64,000 nucleotides of DNA from Platanthera guangdongensis (lineage: Eukaryota; Streptophyta; Magnoliopsida; Asparagales; Orchidaceae): positions 57,749,675 to 57,813,674 of the forward strand of contig CM077162.1 of NCBI GenBank assembly GCA_039583875.1. Direction: 5' to 3'. How positions within the stretch are numbered: position 1 is the first letter of the stretch; each line of letters opens with the position of its first letter. The position numbers were made by a program, and so were the translations under genes. The notes under the pieces were generated by a model. The model was not told the origin of the DNA and ran no database searches. It was given only the letters and a program-made list of their open reading frames with translations. Positions 1-11,252 of the stretch are shown piece after piece.

Positions 1-360
1 TTATACTACTTCATGTGTAAAGTGACCTAGGAAATAAATTAAAAGATTTAATTAAGGGATTATTTGACCAAGGAAAATTATGAGGATCCATATGATAGTT
101 CCATTAGCCCATACCACCCTAGGATAAATAGTTAGGGGCAAGAGTACCTAAGGATTGGAAGATTCCATTTTTGGGGTAATAATAGGATATGGTGTTGGAA
201 CACCCTATTACTAATTTGGGTCAGGATCACTATGTCTCTAGGAAACCAGTTTTTGACCTCCTGTATAGATCTAAAGGTCAACTAGAATTGAGTCTAAGGG
301 TTAGAAGTCTAAGTTTGGAAGCTTCCCTCAAGACCCAAAATCTTTCAGTTTGAGACTAAG

Positions 361-650
361 TCATATCGTCGAGCTCAGCACGACGATTCGTCGAACTCCG
401 ATCGACGATCGTCTAGCTAAACTTCGACAGATCGCCGAACTCTATTCGACGATCGCTGAGCTCAACTTCATCAAATCATCGAACTCCATTCGACGATCTG
501 CGAGCTCAGTTCGACGATCTTGACTCAGCTTTGGATCTCTATCTCTGAGCTCAGTTCGACGATCTTTGAGCTCAGATCGACGATATTTTGTTACAGTATA
601 AGTTCATATCGATGAGCTCAGTTCGACGATAGCAGAGCTCAGTTCGACGT
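361..650. repeat. Array of TCGACGATC-type inverted repeats in LTR A
   Basis: About ten occurrences of TCGACGAT or its complement ATCGTCGA are interleaved with GAGCTCAG(T/A). Many sit as pairs facing each other across about seven bases and could fold into small hairpins. Arrays of the same unit reappear in gag (3469-3650) and after RNase H (7100-7370) of this element. Confidence 0.85.
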
Positions 651-1305
651 TTTCTGATGACTTCAAGGATTTATCAAGATTCAAATTCAGATCAGTTAAG
701 GAGTTATTCTGCAATTAATTCAGAAGATTTTCTAACCGTTCTCATTTATTTCTGGACCAAGTTTCACGGGATTTTCAAGTAATATTTCTGTGGACTTTCC
801 TCCAGAAGACATTTTGCAATTAAGGATGCAATTAATACAGGCCAATGACTATTCTTGACAGAGGATGTTTCTTCTATTCAGTATCAGAGAATAAAGGACA
901 AGAATTTTTTGAATCTCTTACAGACATCAGTAATCTTTAGAACAAGTACAAAATATTCTCTGTCTCAAAGAATTCTCTGAAGAACACACATCCAAGGAGA
1001 TCAAACTTTCTGAAATCTTCTGATCTCTCTTATCTCAAGTGTTCAAGGCTAACATCTTTCAAGACTCCAGACACCTAACATTTCAGTTGTTGCTGAAATT
1101 ATCTTTTGCTGGAGATCAACTTCTGAAGGCCTATCACCCTATAGCAAAGCTTCTTTTCCTGAATATCTCAAAGACTTAGGGGGAGCTTTGACACCATCAA
1201 ATCCACATAGTCTTCTCAGCTGTTTGAGAAAGAGAAGACTTCCATCACTCTCTCACCCCCATCTCTGTAAAGGGTTTCTCAAACTCCCTTCAAAAGTTTG
1301 AGCTT

Positions 1306-1421
1306 GGTTTTTGAGCACCTTGTCAAAAGCTCATTGGTGGCAAGACACCTGATCAAAAAAATCTGATTTGGTTTTTGAGCACCTTATCAAAAGCTCATTG
1401 GTGCCCAGGACACCTGATCAA
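1306..1421. repeat. Tandem duplication (~51 bp, period ~64) in LTR A
   Basis: The segment from GGTTTTTGAGCACC to ACACCTGATCAA occurs at 1306-1356 and again at 1370-1421 with a few substitutions. Both copies lie about 300 bases before the LTR end, probably near the R/U5 region. Confidence 0.85.
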
Positions 1422-1702
1422 CTCATCCTGCAGTGGATTCCTACCTAGGGTGGTAGAAGAGTGGATGTACCCATGTTTAGGGGAACCACTATATTTCCTT
1501 GTGTCATCTGAATTGCTTGTCTTTATTTTTGTTTCTGGCTGTGATTGTTCTGTGTTTAGTTTGTAATTAGTTTTGTTCTGTGATTAGATTTTTAATTGCT
1601 TCCCTGCTCACTCACATTACAACAATTGTTGTAAAAAGTTTTCAAGCACCATATACTCTATTCATCCCCCTCTAGAGTATATCAGATCTAGCTGCACTTT
1701 CA

Positions 1703-1720
1703 ATTGTTATCAGAGCGAGG
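1703..1720 (+). other. PBS of element A (initiator Met tRNA type)
   Basis: TTGTTATCAGAGC follows the LTR end directly. It differs by one base from TGGTATCAGAGC, the complement of the 3' end of plant initiator methionine tRNA used by most plant copia elements. Confidence 0.85.
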
Positions 1721-1833
1721 TTTGTTAAACATACCACACCTTGGTGGTTGCACAGGCTAACACCTGAACCCAAAGATCCCTAGTTAGATCTGTTTTCTTT
1801 TGAGTTTATTATTAGGTTTTGTTTTCACAAATC

Positions 1834-3852
1834 ATGGCCCAAAACAAAGATTATGCTAGCACCAGACCTCCAGTGTACAATCTAAACAAGTTTGCACTTT
1901 GGAAAGCAAGGATCAGATTATACATGAATTCTATTGACGAGGATATTTTTAACTCTATTTTGACAGTGTGTCCAAGACCTCCAGAGAACTCAAGTACAAA
2001 TGTTGTTCCACCTCCATCAGGAACAGATGCTGACATCAAGAAATGGAAGGTAGATGATGCCAAGGCTATGAACATCTTAGCCCAGACAATGTCTGATGAC
2101 ATCTTTCAAACGGTGGCTGAATGTAATTCAACAAAGGAAATTTGGGACAAACTCTCTGAAATAGTCTCAGGCTCAGCTGATGAGAGAAAGGATAGGAGAT
2201 CCCACCTCATATCTCAATATGAGAATTTCAAGAAGGGAGAAACTGAGTTAGTGGGAGATATGTAGAAAAGGCTCAGTCTAATAGTCAGGGAACTCAGGAC
2301 ATTGGACAAAGAGATCTCACTAACTGAACTCAATGACAAAATTCTAATGTGCTTCCCTAGCACTTGGGATTCAAGAATCTGGCCAATCAAGGATGCCAGA
2401 AGTTTGAATGAGATCACCACTGAAGCTCTATTGGGTAAGCTCAAATCTTATGAGCTACTCATTAAGAATAGAGAAGAAGAACAGAAGGCTGCCTCACCAG
2501 CCACAAGAAAAGAGAAAACAATAGCCTTCAAGGCAACTGAAGATCTACCTGAAGACAATGTCACAGGCAATGATGAACTGCTCAGTCTGTTGGCCAAAAG
2601 ATTTTACAAGATGGCCAGAAAGGACTTCAGAAGGAGATCATACAAGGAGCATGATAAGCCAAGGTATGATAAGTCAATTAATAATAAAGAAATTGTCTGC
2701 TTTGGTTGCAGGAAACCAGGGCACATTGTTCCTGACTGTCCAGAAAACAAAAACAAGGACAGAAGGGACAAGAAAGAAAGAAGAAAGGAGAAAGACTCCA
2801 AGAGGAATGGCAATGGCAAACCCTCCTCAAGCAAAAACAAACACACAAGAAAGGGGTTTGTTGCTGAATCCTGGAGTGAGACTGAAGAGGAGTCCGAAGG
2901 CTCATCCAGCTCCAGTGATGATGAAGATGATGCAGAATAGAAAGAGTTTTGCATGATGGCAATCAATGCCTCACAACATAATTCAGATGAAGAAAAGTCA
3001 GAGTCAGATTCAGAGACTCAACTTGAAGAAGATCAGGTAATCAGTTCTTTTGATTTCAATTCAGAGGACTTTAAATCTGAGTTTAAAGCATTGTGTTTAG
3101 ACCTGCTAAAATCTGAGAAAGAAATTATCTCTCTCGGAAATCATTTATCTGAACATATTACCTTAAAGTCAGAAAACCTCAAACTCTCTCAGGAGTTGGA
3201 GTGTTGTAGGGAGCAGATAGCTTCACTGAAAGGTGAGCTATCTGAGGCCAAGAAGCTTGAAGAATCCCTTAATGGGAGAAGTATCAAGCTAATGGACATC
3301 ACAAGCACAGTGAACTCCAGATTCAATAGTACACTGGGCTTGGGCACTTCATCCAGCCAACCTATAGTTCTAACAACCCCAATCAAGTTCATTTCTGATA
3401 AAGGAAAGGGAGTTGTAGAGGTAGCTAGGAAAAATTCTGATCTGCCCAAGAAAACTAAGTCCCAGCAGAAATCGACGAACGGAGATCGACGATCGTCGAA
3501 CACAGATCGACGATCTCAGGCAAAATCGTCGAACTCAGGTCGACAATCTCAAGTTCCTGAACTCTGCCATAGTCGACCGTCGAACGGAGCTCGACGATCT
3601 GACCCAAGATCGTCGAACGCAGCTCCACGATCGTCGAATAGAGGTCATAGCTCTGGAAAGTCTTTCAAGGGCAAATCAAAATTCAATCCTGAGGGTCCTT
3701 CATCCCAAATCTTTAAACCCTATACTGAATGGATTATACCTCCAAGGAGATATCTTCCTGAAGGATATAAGAGTCAACCTGGGATGTCTTTTATTTCAGA
3801 ATTTAAAGGTTATCAACCTATGCCCAAGGTAGACTGGGTCAAAAACAAATGA
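1834..3852 (+). pseudogene. gag: gag of element A (two in-frame stops)
   Basis: This is the structural capsid/nucleocapsid polyprotein. The likely start is the ATG at 1834 (MAQNKDY...); an in-frame ATG at 1819 lies 15 bases upstream. One frame runs to 3852, broken by TAG at 2263 and TAG at 2938. An N-terminal copia gag domain is followed by a CCHC zinc knuckle (C-F-G-C...G-H...D-C) at about 2698-2739, a Lys/Arg-rich stretch, an acidic Ser/Glu-rich stretch and a coiled-coil-like segment at about 3080-3260. Codons at 3469-3650 are built from the TCGACGATC repeat and give an Arg/Ser/Asn-rich tract. The frame ends in TGA at 3850, and protease follows in another frame. Confidence 0.88.
3469..3650 (+). 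repeat. Inverted-repeat array embedded in gag coding sequence of A
   Basis: At least four units of GATCGTCGA and TCGACGATC facing each other across seven bases lie in the gag frame and translate to repeated R-R-S-S-N blocks. The DNA unit is the same as in the LTR and in the pol/third-ORF spacer of this element. Its conservation at DNA level inside a coding region suggests that the nucleotide sequence is what matters or spreads. Confidence 0.85.
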
Positions 3853-3868
3853 ATTATTTTATGTGCAG
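3829..3868 (+). other. Intron-like GT...AG segment between gag and protease (A)
   Basis: AAG|GTAGAC at the left and ATGTGCAG|GTG at the right look like plant splice donor and acceptor sites around 40 bases. The segment holds the gag stop codon. Its length is one more than a multiple of three, so its removal would join gag and protease in phase. Elements B (43587-43609) and C (36964-36988) have the same arrangement at the same place. Splicing is only inferred: 40 nt is shorter than normal plant introns. Confidence 0.5.
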
Positions 3869-4378
3869 GTGAAGACCTATCCAACATATAACCAGCAATG
3901 GTACTTGGATAGTGGGTGCTCTAAGCACATGACAGGGAACAAGGACAACCTCACATCCTTTAGAGCCAAGCTTGGACCCAAAGTTATCTTTGGTGATTCA
4001 AACTTTGGACAGACTAAAGGATATGGTGCAGTCCAGATTGGATCAGTAACATTCAAGAAGGTAGCTTATGTGGAAGGACTGAAGCACAACTTAATAAGCA
4101 TCAGTCAGCTGTGTGATGAAGGCTACCAGGTGACCTTCAGCAAAGCATTATGCAAAATCAAGTCAGAGGACAACACAACTGTGTTGACAGGTAAAAGGAG
4201 AGGTAACATCTATCTAGTAGATTTTCTTTCAACAGATGTAGATATTTGCCTGTTCAATTCTGTTTATAGACCAAATATTTTATGGCATAAGAGACTAGGA
4301 CACCTAAACCTTAGAACTATTGCTAGGCTATCCAAGGACAACCTTGTTAGAGGACTACCTTCTGGCCCCTACAAGTAG
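3869..4378 (+). pseudogene. Protease and integrase zinc-binding region of A pol
   Basis: The aspartic protease active site is D-S-G within WYLDSGCSKHMTG at about 3900. Downstream is the GAG-pre-integrase region with WHKRLGHLN, which supplies the two histidines of the HHCC zinc finger. The two cysteines (C-R-A-C) lie just past the TAG stop at 4376-4378. Protease cuts the polyprotein; the zinc region belongs to integrase. The frame continues upstream to about 3842, so the true start depends on how gag and pol are joined. Confidence 0.85.
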
Positions 4379-5336
4379 GAAGGACTCTGCAGGGCTTGTC
4401 AATTAGGCAAGCAAACTAAAAACAGCTTTAAGTCACTTAATAAGAGTGATTCACCTAGGATATTGTATCTGTTACACATGGATCTTTTTAGACCCATCAC
4501 AGTATAAAGCCTAGGAGGAAAATCTTACACTTTAGTAGTTGTAGATGACTTCTCTAGATTCACTTGGGTGTTCTTTCTAAGGAAGAAGTCTAATAACTTT
4601 AAGTGTCTGACAGAGTTTCTCAAATGTATACAGATTGCGTTCAATACTCACATTGCCCTGATTAGACGTGATCATGGGACATAGTTTGATTCTTTTCTTA
4701 TGCAAGAGTTCTGTCAGAGTGAAGGGATCAAGCATACTTTCTCAGCTTCTAGAACTCCTCAACAAAATGGGGTAGCTGAAAGGAAAAAATAGAACCCTTA
4801 TTAAATCTGCCACTACATTGTTGTCAGATGATCACCTTCCTCTATCCTTTTGGGCAGAGGCAGTGAACACCTCCAACTATGTGCTGAATAGAAGTTTGAT
4901 GCATAAACTAAAGGGAAAGACTCCCTATGAATTACTCAAAGGGAAGAAACATAAAGTTGATTACTTTAGAGTCTTTGGTTGTATTTGCTACATACATAAT
5001 AATGACAAGAAATATTTAGCAAAATTTCAAGCTAAAGCTGATGAAGGAGTGTTTCTGGGATACTCCATGATCAGCAAGGCTTATAGGGTCTATAATAAAT
5101 CATCTCTAAAAATTGAGGAATCTGTTCATATATCATTTGATGAGTCTAACATGTCTTTCAAGGAGAGGATCTCTTCTAGCATAGAACCTTTGCAGGAACA
5201 TTCTCTTGTTGAAGACTTGAACAAGTTACAGGTTACCCAAAAGGATGAAAGCAGTGAAGATGAAGAATGTATTCAACATATTGAAGAACAACTTGAAGAT
5301 CCAGTTGTTGTACCACAAGAGGAAACAACAACATAG
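4379..5336 (+). pseudogene. Integrase core and C-terminal region of A pol (stops, one frameshift)
   Basis: DDE integrase inserts the cDNA into host DNA. The first Asp region is HMDLFRPIT...VVVDDFSRFTWVF, the second Asp is in RRDHGT and the Glu is in QQNGVAERK. There are in-frame stops near 4504 and 4681. An extra A in the A-run at about 4785-4791 shifts the frame right after the catalytic Glu; the reading resumes as FWAEAVNTSNYVLNRS from about 4818. TAG at 5334-5336 interrupts the linker to RT. Confidence 0.8.
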
Positions 5337-7016
5337 GTTGGTGAACAATCAACACCCCCTGTTGATTTAGTAACATCAAGAGACCATCCAATTTCCCAAA
5401 TAATTGGAGACATCTCACCTGGTGTGCAAACCAGAAATCAGGTCAACCAAAACCTGTTGCACACCTGCTTCCTATCTCAAATTGAACCTCAGTCCATTCA
5501 AGATGCAGAGCAAGATCCACACTGGATCATTGCAATGCAAGAAGAGTTGCATCAATTTGAAAGGAACAAAGTGTGGGAACTAGTGCCAAAGCCTAAGGAT
5601 CACTCCATTGTTGGAACAAAGTGGGTGTTCAGAAACAAACTGGATGATCAAGGAGTAATTGTAAGGAACAAGGCAAGGCTAGTTGCTCAAGGATATTCTC
5701 AAGAAGGAATAGACTATGACCAGACTTTTGCACCAGTTGCAAGATTGGAAGCTATTAGAATCTTTTTAGCTTATGCAGCACATAAAGGATTCAAGGTATA
5801 TAAGATGGATGTCAAAAGTGCATTTCTAAATGGAGACATCAAAGAAGAAGTATATGTCAGACAACCTCCAGGTTTTATCTCTCCAACTTATCCTGATTAT
5901 GTTTTTAAATTGAACATAGCATTATATAGTCTCAAGCAAGCTCCTAGAGCATGGTATGAGACCCTAGCATGCTTTCTTTTGGAAAATGGATTTTTGAGGG
6001 GTAGAGTAGACCAAACTCTTTTCATTAGAACCCATAAGTCCCATACCCTACTAGTACAGATCTATGTAGATGATATTATTTTTGGTTCTACTGACTCAAA
6101 ATTGTGCAGAAGGTTTTCCAACCTAATGCATTCTAAATTTGAAATGAGTAGCATGGGTGAGCTATCCTTCTTCCTAGGATTGCAAGTCAAACAACATGCT
6201 GAAGGCATCTTTATTTCTCAAACCAAGTATGCAAATGAATTGCTTAAGAAATTTGGCATGTCTGAAGCATCTTGTATGAAAACACTTATGCCTACTAATG
6301 CTGTATTGGATGATGATGAACATGGGAAACCTGTTGATCAGACAACATATAGAGCAATGATTGGCTCTTTACTGTACCTTACAGCTAGTAGACCAGATAT
6401 AATGTTTGCTACATGTATATGTGCTAGGTTCCAAGTAAGCCCTAGAGAGTCACACCTAACACTAGTAAAGAGGATTCTCAGGTATGTTAATAGTTGTCCA
6501 AATCTAGGTCTCTGGTATCCAAAAGATTCAGCATTTGATATAACTGGATTTTCTGATGCTGATTATACTGGATGCAGAATTGACAGGAAAAGCACCAGTG
6601 GAACTTGTCAGTTCCTTGGTGACAGGCTTGTCTCTTGGTTTTGTAAGAAACAAACTACTGTGTCAACTTCAACTGCTGAAGCTGAATATATGGCTGCAGG
6701 CAGTTGTTTTTCACAAATCTTGTGGATTCAAAACCAACTCCTAGACTATGGCTACAACTTAGAGAAGTCTAAAATCTTTTGTGATAACACCAGTGCTACT
6801 TCTATAGCTCAAAATCCAGGCCTTCATAGTAGGACAAAACACATAGAGATTAGGCATCACTTCTTAAGGGATAATGTTGAAAAGAATAAAATTGAACTGC
6901 AATATATCCCAACTGATCTACAAAGGGGAGATATTTTCACCAAGCCCTTGGATGAAAAGAAACACACCTTCTTCCTAAATCAGTTAGGAATGTTAGATGG
7001 AGGAAGTCTTAAATAA
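5337..7016 (+). CDS. Reverse transcriptase-RNase H of element A, intact frame
   Basis: This is the best-preserved coding part of A, with one uninterrupted frame to TAA at 7014-7016. The RT domain (RVT_2 type) starts with [16 protein letters not shown]. It has QMDVK-type [13 protein letters not shown] and the catalytic Y-V-D-D in [11 protein letters not shown] near 6060. The RNase H domain follows with [25 protein letters not shown] and a C-terminal [22 protein letters not shown] block, ending in [12 protein letters not shown]. Linker residues 5337-5423 contain an ISQIIGD...GVQTR region typical of copia elements. It is part of a polyprotein and has no start codon of its own. Confidence 0.92.
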   Translation, partial: VGEQSTPPVDLVTSRDHPISQIIGDISPGVQTRNQVNQNLLHTCFLSQIEPQSIQDAEQDPHWIIAMQEELHQFERNKVWELVPKPKDHSIVGTKWVFRNKLDDQGVIVRNKARLVAQGYSQEGIDYDQTFAPVARLEAIRIFLAYAAHKGFKVYKMDVKSAFLNGDIKEEVYVRQPPGFISPTYPDYVFKLNIALYSLKQAPRAWYETLACFLLENGFLRGRVDQTLFIRTHKSHTLLVQIYVDDIIFGSTDSKLCRRFSNLMHSKFEMSSMGELSFFLGLQVKQHAEGIFISQTKYANELLKKFGMSEASCMKTLMPTNAVLDDDEHGKPVDQTTYRAMIGSLLYLTASRPDIMFATCICARFQVSPRESHLTLVKRILRYVNSCPNLGLWYPKDSAFDITGFSDADYTGCRIDRKSTSGTCQFLGDRLVSWFCKKQTTVSTSTAEAEYMAAGSCFSQILWIQNQLLDYGYNLEKSKIFCDNTSATSIAQNPGLHSRTKHIEIRHHFLRDNVEKNKIELQYIPTDLQRGDIFTKPLDEKKHTFFLNQLGMLDGGSLK

Positions 7017-7509
7017 TATCCAAGATTTTAAAAGTTTAAAAATTGACCAAGACTAGGCAAACATCTTGATTTTTCTTAGTGTCTAGAGTTTTCTTGTCTC
7101 TGAACTGCGCTCGACGATTTTCCCCCAGATCGTCGAACGGAGATCGACGATTTCTGAAATCGTCGACCTGAGTTCAGCGTTTCTCAGATAGTATGAACTA
7201 TCTCTTCCGGTCAGCGATCGTCGAATGACACTCGACGATTTTGTTCTCTGAACGATCGTCGAACAGAGCTCGACGCTCTCCAATATCGTCGAACGGAGAT
7301 CGACGATATTGAAGACTCTTCAGATTCCTTTAGAAGCCCCGATCGTCGAACTGAGTTCAACGATCTTTCCATTTCTGCGTCGAACCCTAATATAAATTCA
7401 TTTTTGTCGTCGTTCTCCTTTGCGCTTTTGATTTCTCTGCAAAAACTTTCTTTCCCTCCAAACATTTCTGCACTTGGTCATTTTGTTTGTTGAATCTTTG
7501 CAGGTAACT
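7017..7509 (+). repeat. Spacer between RNase H and third ORF of A, with inverted-repeat array
   Basis: At 7100-7370 there are six to seven units in which (G/T)ATCGTCGA and TCGACGAT(C/T) face each other across about seven bases (AACGGAG, AACAGAG and similar). Each could form a hairpin with a 9-bp stem. The rest is unremarkable T-rich sequence leading to a splice-acceptor-like site at 7503. Confidence 0.85.
7485..7503 (+). promoter_or_regulatory. Putative 3' splice site upstream of the env-like ORF of A
   Basis: A T-rich tract ending in TTTGCAG|GTAACT lies six bases before the ATG at 7510. A spliced subgenomic mRNA is one way a third ORF after pol could be expressed. Inferred from sequence only. 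Confidence 0.35.
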
Positions 7510-10338
7510 ATGGTTGTTTCTGTTGCTGTTCTCGCCGCCATGAAATTTGATGCCGGCTTTGACATAGATATGGAATCCTTCAGCACGACAGACCAGGTTT
7601 TTCAGGATATCTTAGAGTTATTCAAAGAGCAGAAACTGGCTGCAATCATGACTACAAGGATTGAGCTTACTTCTGATGAAATTAAAGAGTGGGTCTATAC
7701 TGCCCACAATCAGGATCAAAACACCATTGTTGGATCCATCTCTGGCACTCAGGTACCCTTGACCCCAGCAATTCTGACAGAGGTTTTTGAGTTAAGTACT
7801 GGTGGAGATTCTACTGATTTGTCCGGAGAAGAATATGCTGACTTGCTTGCCAGAATGGGTCATTCTGAGGCTAACCCTAGCAAGCTGTTGAAAAAGAATC
7901 TTTCTGTGGAATATAGATTCCTGGCTGATGTAGTTGAGAAAGTCCTATTGGCTAAGCACTCTGCTCATGATACAATTTCCAGGTATCAGCTCTGCCTAAT
8001 GGGAGCCATAGTAGACAGGAAGAATCTGAACTGGGGAGATGTCTTCTTTGACCTAATTAAGAAGAAAATTAACAAAAGTTTTGTAAACTTTGGAAGGATT
8101 TTAGGAATTTTTCTGCAGAATAGGTGCCCTGCTTTGCTGGTATCCTCTGGGATTCACATAAATGCTTCCAAGAGACTGTCTTGTGCCCTTTTTGGTAAAT
8201 AGGACAGGCAGATCATCAAGCCCAGCAGGCCCTCTTCCAGCACCCCTTCAGGCACCAGGAATGTTAGAGTCACTTCCCCACAGGTCTCTGCCCCTGCAGC
8301 TGACCTGCCTGCTGATGCCTCTCCTCCTCCTCCTCCAATTCCATCTCTTCCAATTCCATCTACCATTCAAACTCCATCCACCATCATCATCTCCAGCCCC
8401 TCTCCAACATCTACACCATCTCCAATGCCTACTCTTCCAACCACAGAAGACCAATTCCATCCTTTATACTCCTACCCTCAAACAGACATTGCCACTTCAT
8501 CACCCTCCATTCCATCCTTCAACCTCATTGATGATTCCTTCATGGATGATTCACCATCCTCTCCTCCTGAGCTGCCCTCATCATCAACATCTTACCAAGA
8601 TCTTCTGCAAGAAATCATTGACCAACCCACCTTCACACCCTCCATCTCCATCCCACTGTCCTCCATATCCACCTTACCCATACCTCAACCATCCCTTCCC
8701 CACTACACTAGCTCTCCACTACCATCATCAACAGCTACACCTCCATCCTCTACCTCTGCTCTAGTCACTACTGAGCAAGTAGATATTCCAGCCCTTGCTG
8801 ACAGGATTTATGAATTGCTAGCCCCCAGGCTACCTCTTCTCTTGGAGACCTCCTTGGCTCCATTACTCCTGTCAGTGGCAGCCCTTTCTGCCAGGCTCTC
8901 CTCTTTATTCCCTCAGGCAGCCCCTTCAGCAGTGTGCCTTGATCCAGCCATGTCTGAATCTAGGCAGGGGGAGATGTCATATGAAGTGAGCCTACCTACT
9001 CCTGCTCTTACTGTTTCTTCAGCTCCTGTTACTGCTGCTGCTGCTGTGTCTCAAGATCCAGTTCCACCTCCTGTTGCAGTCTTTGCAATTGACCTCAGGT
9101 CTTTGGTCTCAGAATTTGATTCTATATATTTCAGATGTCTGTCAGAGAAAGCTTGTCTTCTAGAGACAGTTTCTATCCAGCCCCCAGAGGATTTGTCCAA
9201 GGCCCTTGTGCCCTTTTCTTGTTGTGACCTCAGTATCATCACTTCATTTGTTAACTCAGATTATGCTGCTGCTACTTCTGCTGAAAGCAGTTTGGTTGTT
9301 TCTGATGTTGCTGCCCTTCCTGCTGAAAATTCTGTTGATACTATTGCTGATACTGCTGATCAGCCAATTTCTAAGGAGATCCTTATGAGAGAGGCACATG
9401 AGTTTGAGCCTTCTGTATTTTCTGATGATATTTCTGCTGCTGATAATGCTGTTTCTGTCAGTGAAACTGCTGCTGTCCCATCTGCTGTCATTACTGCTCC
9501 AGAACCTTTAGTATCTACTGCCGTGGTTACTACTTCAACCTCTGCTTCTGCTTCAACTTCAACTGCCACACCTTCAGTATCTGCTGCTGCTACTGCTGCA
9601 ACAACTTCTGTATCTGCTGTTGTCACTTCTGCTATTGCTTCAACTTCTGCTACTACAACCTCTGCTGCCTCATCTGCCTCAATCCAGCTCAAGAAAGATT
9701 TGATGAAGAAGATTGATGCCCTTTATGATGATCAAAGTTCTGAAAGTGATGAGTTCAGAACAGATTCTGATGATTCTTCTGCTACCATTGCTAGGAAGAG
9801 AAAGGCAAGGAGCAAAGCCATGAAGAGAGTACCTCCTGCCAAGGTCAAGGACAACAATGATATACCATATTATATTCTTCATGATTGCCCCATAACTGAG
9901 CACTGGATGCAGTACTCAAAGAATCAACTCAAAGCAATGAAAAGAAGAAAGGAAATATGAAAGGGCTCTTCTCAATTCCAATATTCTCATCCTCCTCCTC
10001 CACCTCCTCCTGATGCAGGTGCATGTGGAAGTTCAGCTGCTCAACCCCCTGCTAGAAGTCAAACCCCCTATCAGCCACATGCCAGATCTTATCATAGGGG
10101 AAGTCAGTCCAGGGGTTCTCAATCCAGAAGAGGAGGCTATAGAGGCAATCAAAGATAATTTCAGGTTTACTCTAAAGGATATTCAAGGCAACATCCCTAC
10201 TCCAGGGAAGGACAAATTTCATCTGACACAACCTCTGGTCCTTTTCCCTATAAATTGAAGGAAATAGTTTCATCCAGGCCTCCTCAGGACAATCCTTCTA
10301 ATAGATATGAGCCACTAGGACAATCAACGACTCGGTAG
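7510..10338 (+). pseudogene. Env-like third ORF of Sirevirus A (three in-frame stops)
   Basis: One frame of about 940 codons runs from ATG 7510 to TAG 10336, with premature stops at 8200, 9958 and 10156 and no frameshift. The N-terminal ~220 residues form a globular domain (KFDAGFDIDMES...; LCLMGAIVDRKNLNWGDVFFDLI) resembling the plant-transposon protein domain found in Sirevirus third ORFs. Next come a Pro/Ser/Thr-rich stretch (8210-8760), a segment with LPLLLETSLAPLLLSV, a long Ala/Ser/Thr/Val-rich low-complexity tract (8950-9690), a basic patch (RKRKARSKAMKR) and an Arg/Gly/Ser/Tyr-rich tail. No clear signal peptide or transmembrane anchor is seen, so 'envelope' is a positional label and the function is unknown. 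Confidence 0.75.
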
Positions 10339-10346
10339 CCCTCTTT

Positions 10347-10365
10347 GGTAAGGGGGAGCAAGGGG
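10347..10365 (+). other. Polypurine tract of element A
   Basis: GGTAAGGGGGAGCAAGGGG follows the TAG that ends the third ORF by eight bases. This is the position where plus-strand DNA synthesis would be primed just before the 3' LTR. The LTR itself is gone: codons of element D start within five bases. Confidence 0.7.
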
Positions 10366-10369
10366 TCTT

Positions 10370-11252
10370 ACACATTCGCCATGAACTATCCTTCCTGGGG
10401 GCAAGCAGAGTTGGTACCGCATATGGACTCATACTCGTCCAAATAAAACCCTTCTTTAACAAGTCCTCTATCTAAACCTGCAACTCCTTATGGGCAGCGG
10501 GATGGAGTCGATAATGGGGTTGGTTGGGCAAGGAAGACCTCGGGATGAGATCTATCGCATGTTGAATATCTCTAAGTGGAGGTAACGTCGATGTCAACTC
10601 ATACGGGTATGTATCCCGATACTCTTCCAACAATACTCGTAACTCACTGGGCAGATCATCCAATACTCCAGAATCTGTCTTCGCACTCAGAAGGACTAGC
10701 GCATACATCACTCCATCAAGAAACGGGTCCTTAATAAATTCCTTTCTCCCGACTAGATTAAAGGCCTTCCTCTCAAATGGGATCCTGGTGTCCTTAACCG
10801 GTCCTACAGCTTCATTCATGCTAGTCCGCCTCAATGTAATGGTCTTGTCATTGAACTTAAATTCATACGTGTTGGCTCTGCCAAAATGCGTCAAATCACG
10901 GTCATAAAACCAAGGCCGGCCTAACAACACGTGATAAGCGTCCATAGGAAGGACATCACACCACACCTCGTCAATATAGGATTTGAATGAGAGGGGGACT
11001 AGGCATCGCTTTGTGACCGGGACGGTAAGTTTATTGATCCAAGCTACCTGATAGGGAGTCGGGTGGGGTTCTATGGTCAAGGTCATACGTGTAATGGCCT
11101 TCTCAGATATGAAATTCACATAACTACCGCTATCAATGATCAACTTGCAGAACTTCTCTCCACTCTTAAAAATCAGAGAAAATATACTCGTCCTCTTCCA
11201 ATAATCTAACGGACGAGGAGTGGTCAAGATACAACGCATCACCATAAGGGGG
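10370..11252 (-). pseudogene. Protease and RT N-terminus of element D
   Basis: A retropepsin-like region carries LIIDSGSYVNFISEKA (active-site D-S-G) and the conserved VLLGRPWFYDRDLTHFGR block. A linker with LRDIQHAIDLIP leads to HYRLHPAAHKELQVQI-type RT N-terminal sequence, in which one codon is a stop. [18 protein letters not shown] sequence marks RT motif 1, after which the element is cut off. The protein cannot be active as RT because the catalytic aspartates are not encoded. Confidence 0.8.

Larger units (their letters stand above)
1..1702 (+). repeat. 5' LTR of element A (left edge may be outside window)
   Basis: This stretch has no sustained reading frame. It ends in CTTTCA immediately before a PBS, which fixes the right edge. 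The left edge is not visible because the 3' LTR needed for comparison is absent. It carries an array of TCGACGATC/GAGCTCAG motifs at 361-650 and a duplicated segment at 1306-1421. Just before its end is a CCCCCTCTAGAG stretch, in the position where element B has CCCCCCCTCTAGG near its own LTR end. Confidence 0.8.
1..10366 (+). mobile_element. Element A: Sirevirus-type Ty1/copia retrotransposon, 3' LTR missing
   Basis: The order is 5' LTR, PBS, gag, protease, integrase, reverse transcriptase, RNase H, a long third ORF and a PPT. INT lies before RT, which defines Ty1/copia; the long gag with one CCHC knuckle and the extra ORF after RNase H point to the Sirevirus (SIRE/Maximus) lineage. The left end is at or before the window start. 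The right end is broken just after the PPT, where gypsy element D begins on the other strand. Coding regions carry only a few stops and about one true frameshift, so it is old but not very old. It cannot transpose on its own. Confidence 0.9.

Noticed and set aside
8162..8764. Pro/Leu-rich frame overlapping the third ORF of A as a separate gene
   Set aside because: It is an out-of-frame reading of a CCT/CCA-rich coding tract; the true frame runs through it from 7510.
9360..9692. Minus-strand Ala/Val/Glu-rich frame
   Set aside because: It is the mirror of the GCT-rich low-complexity part of the third ORF; no domain and no context.
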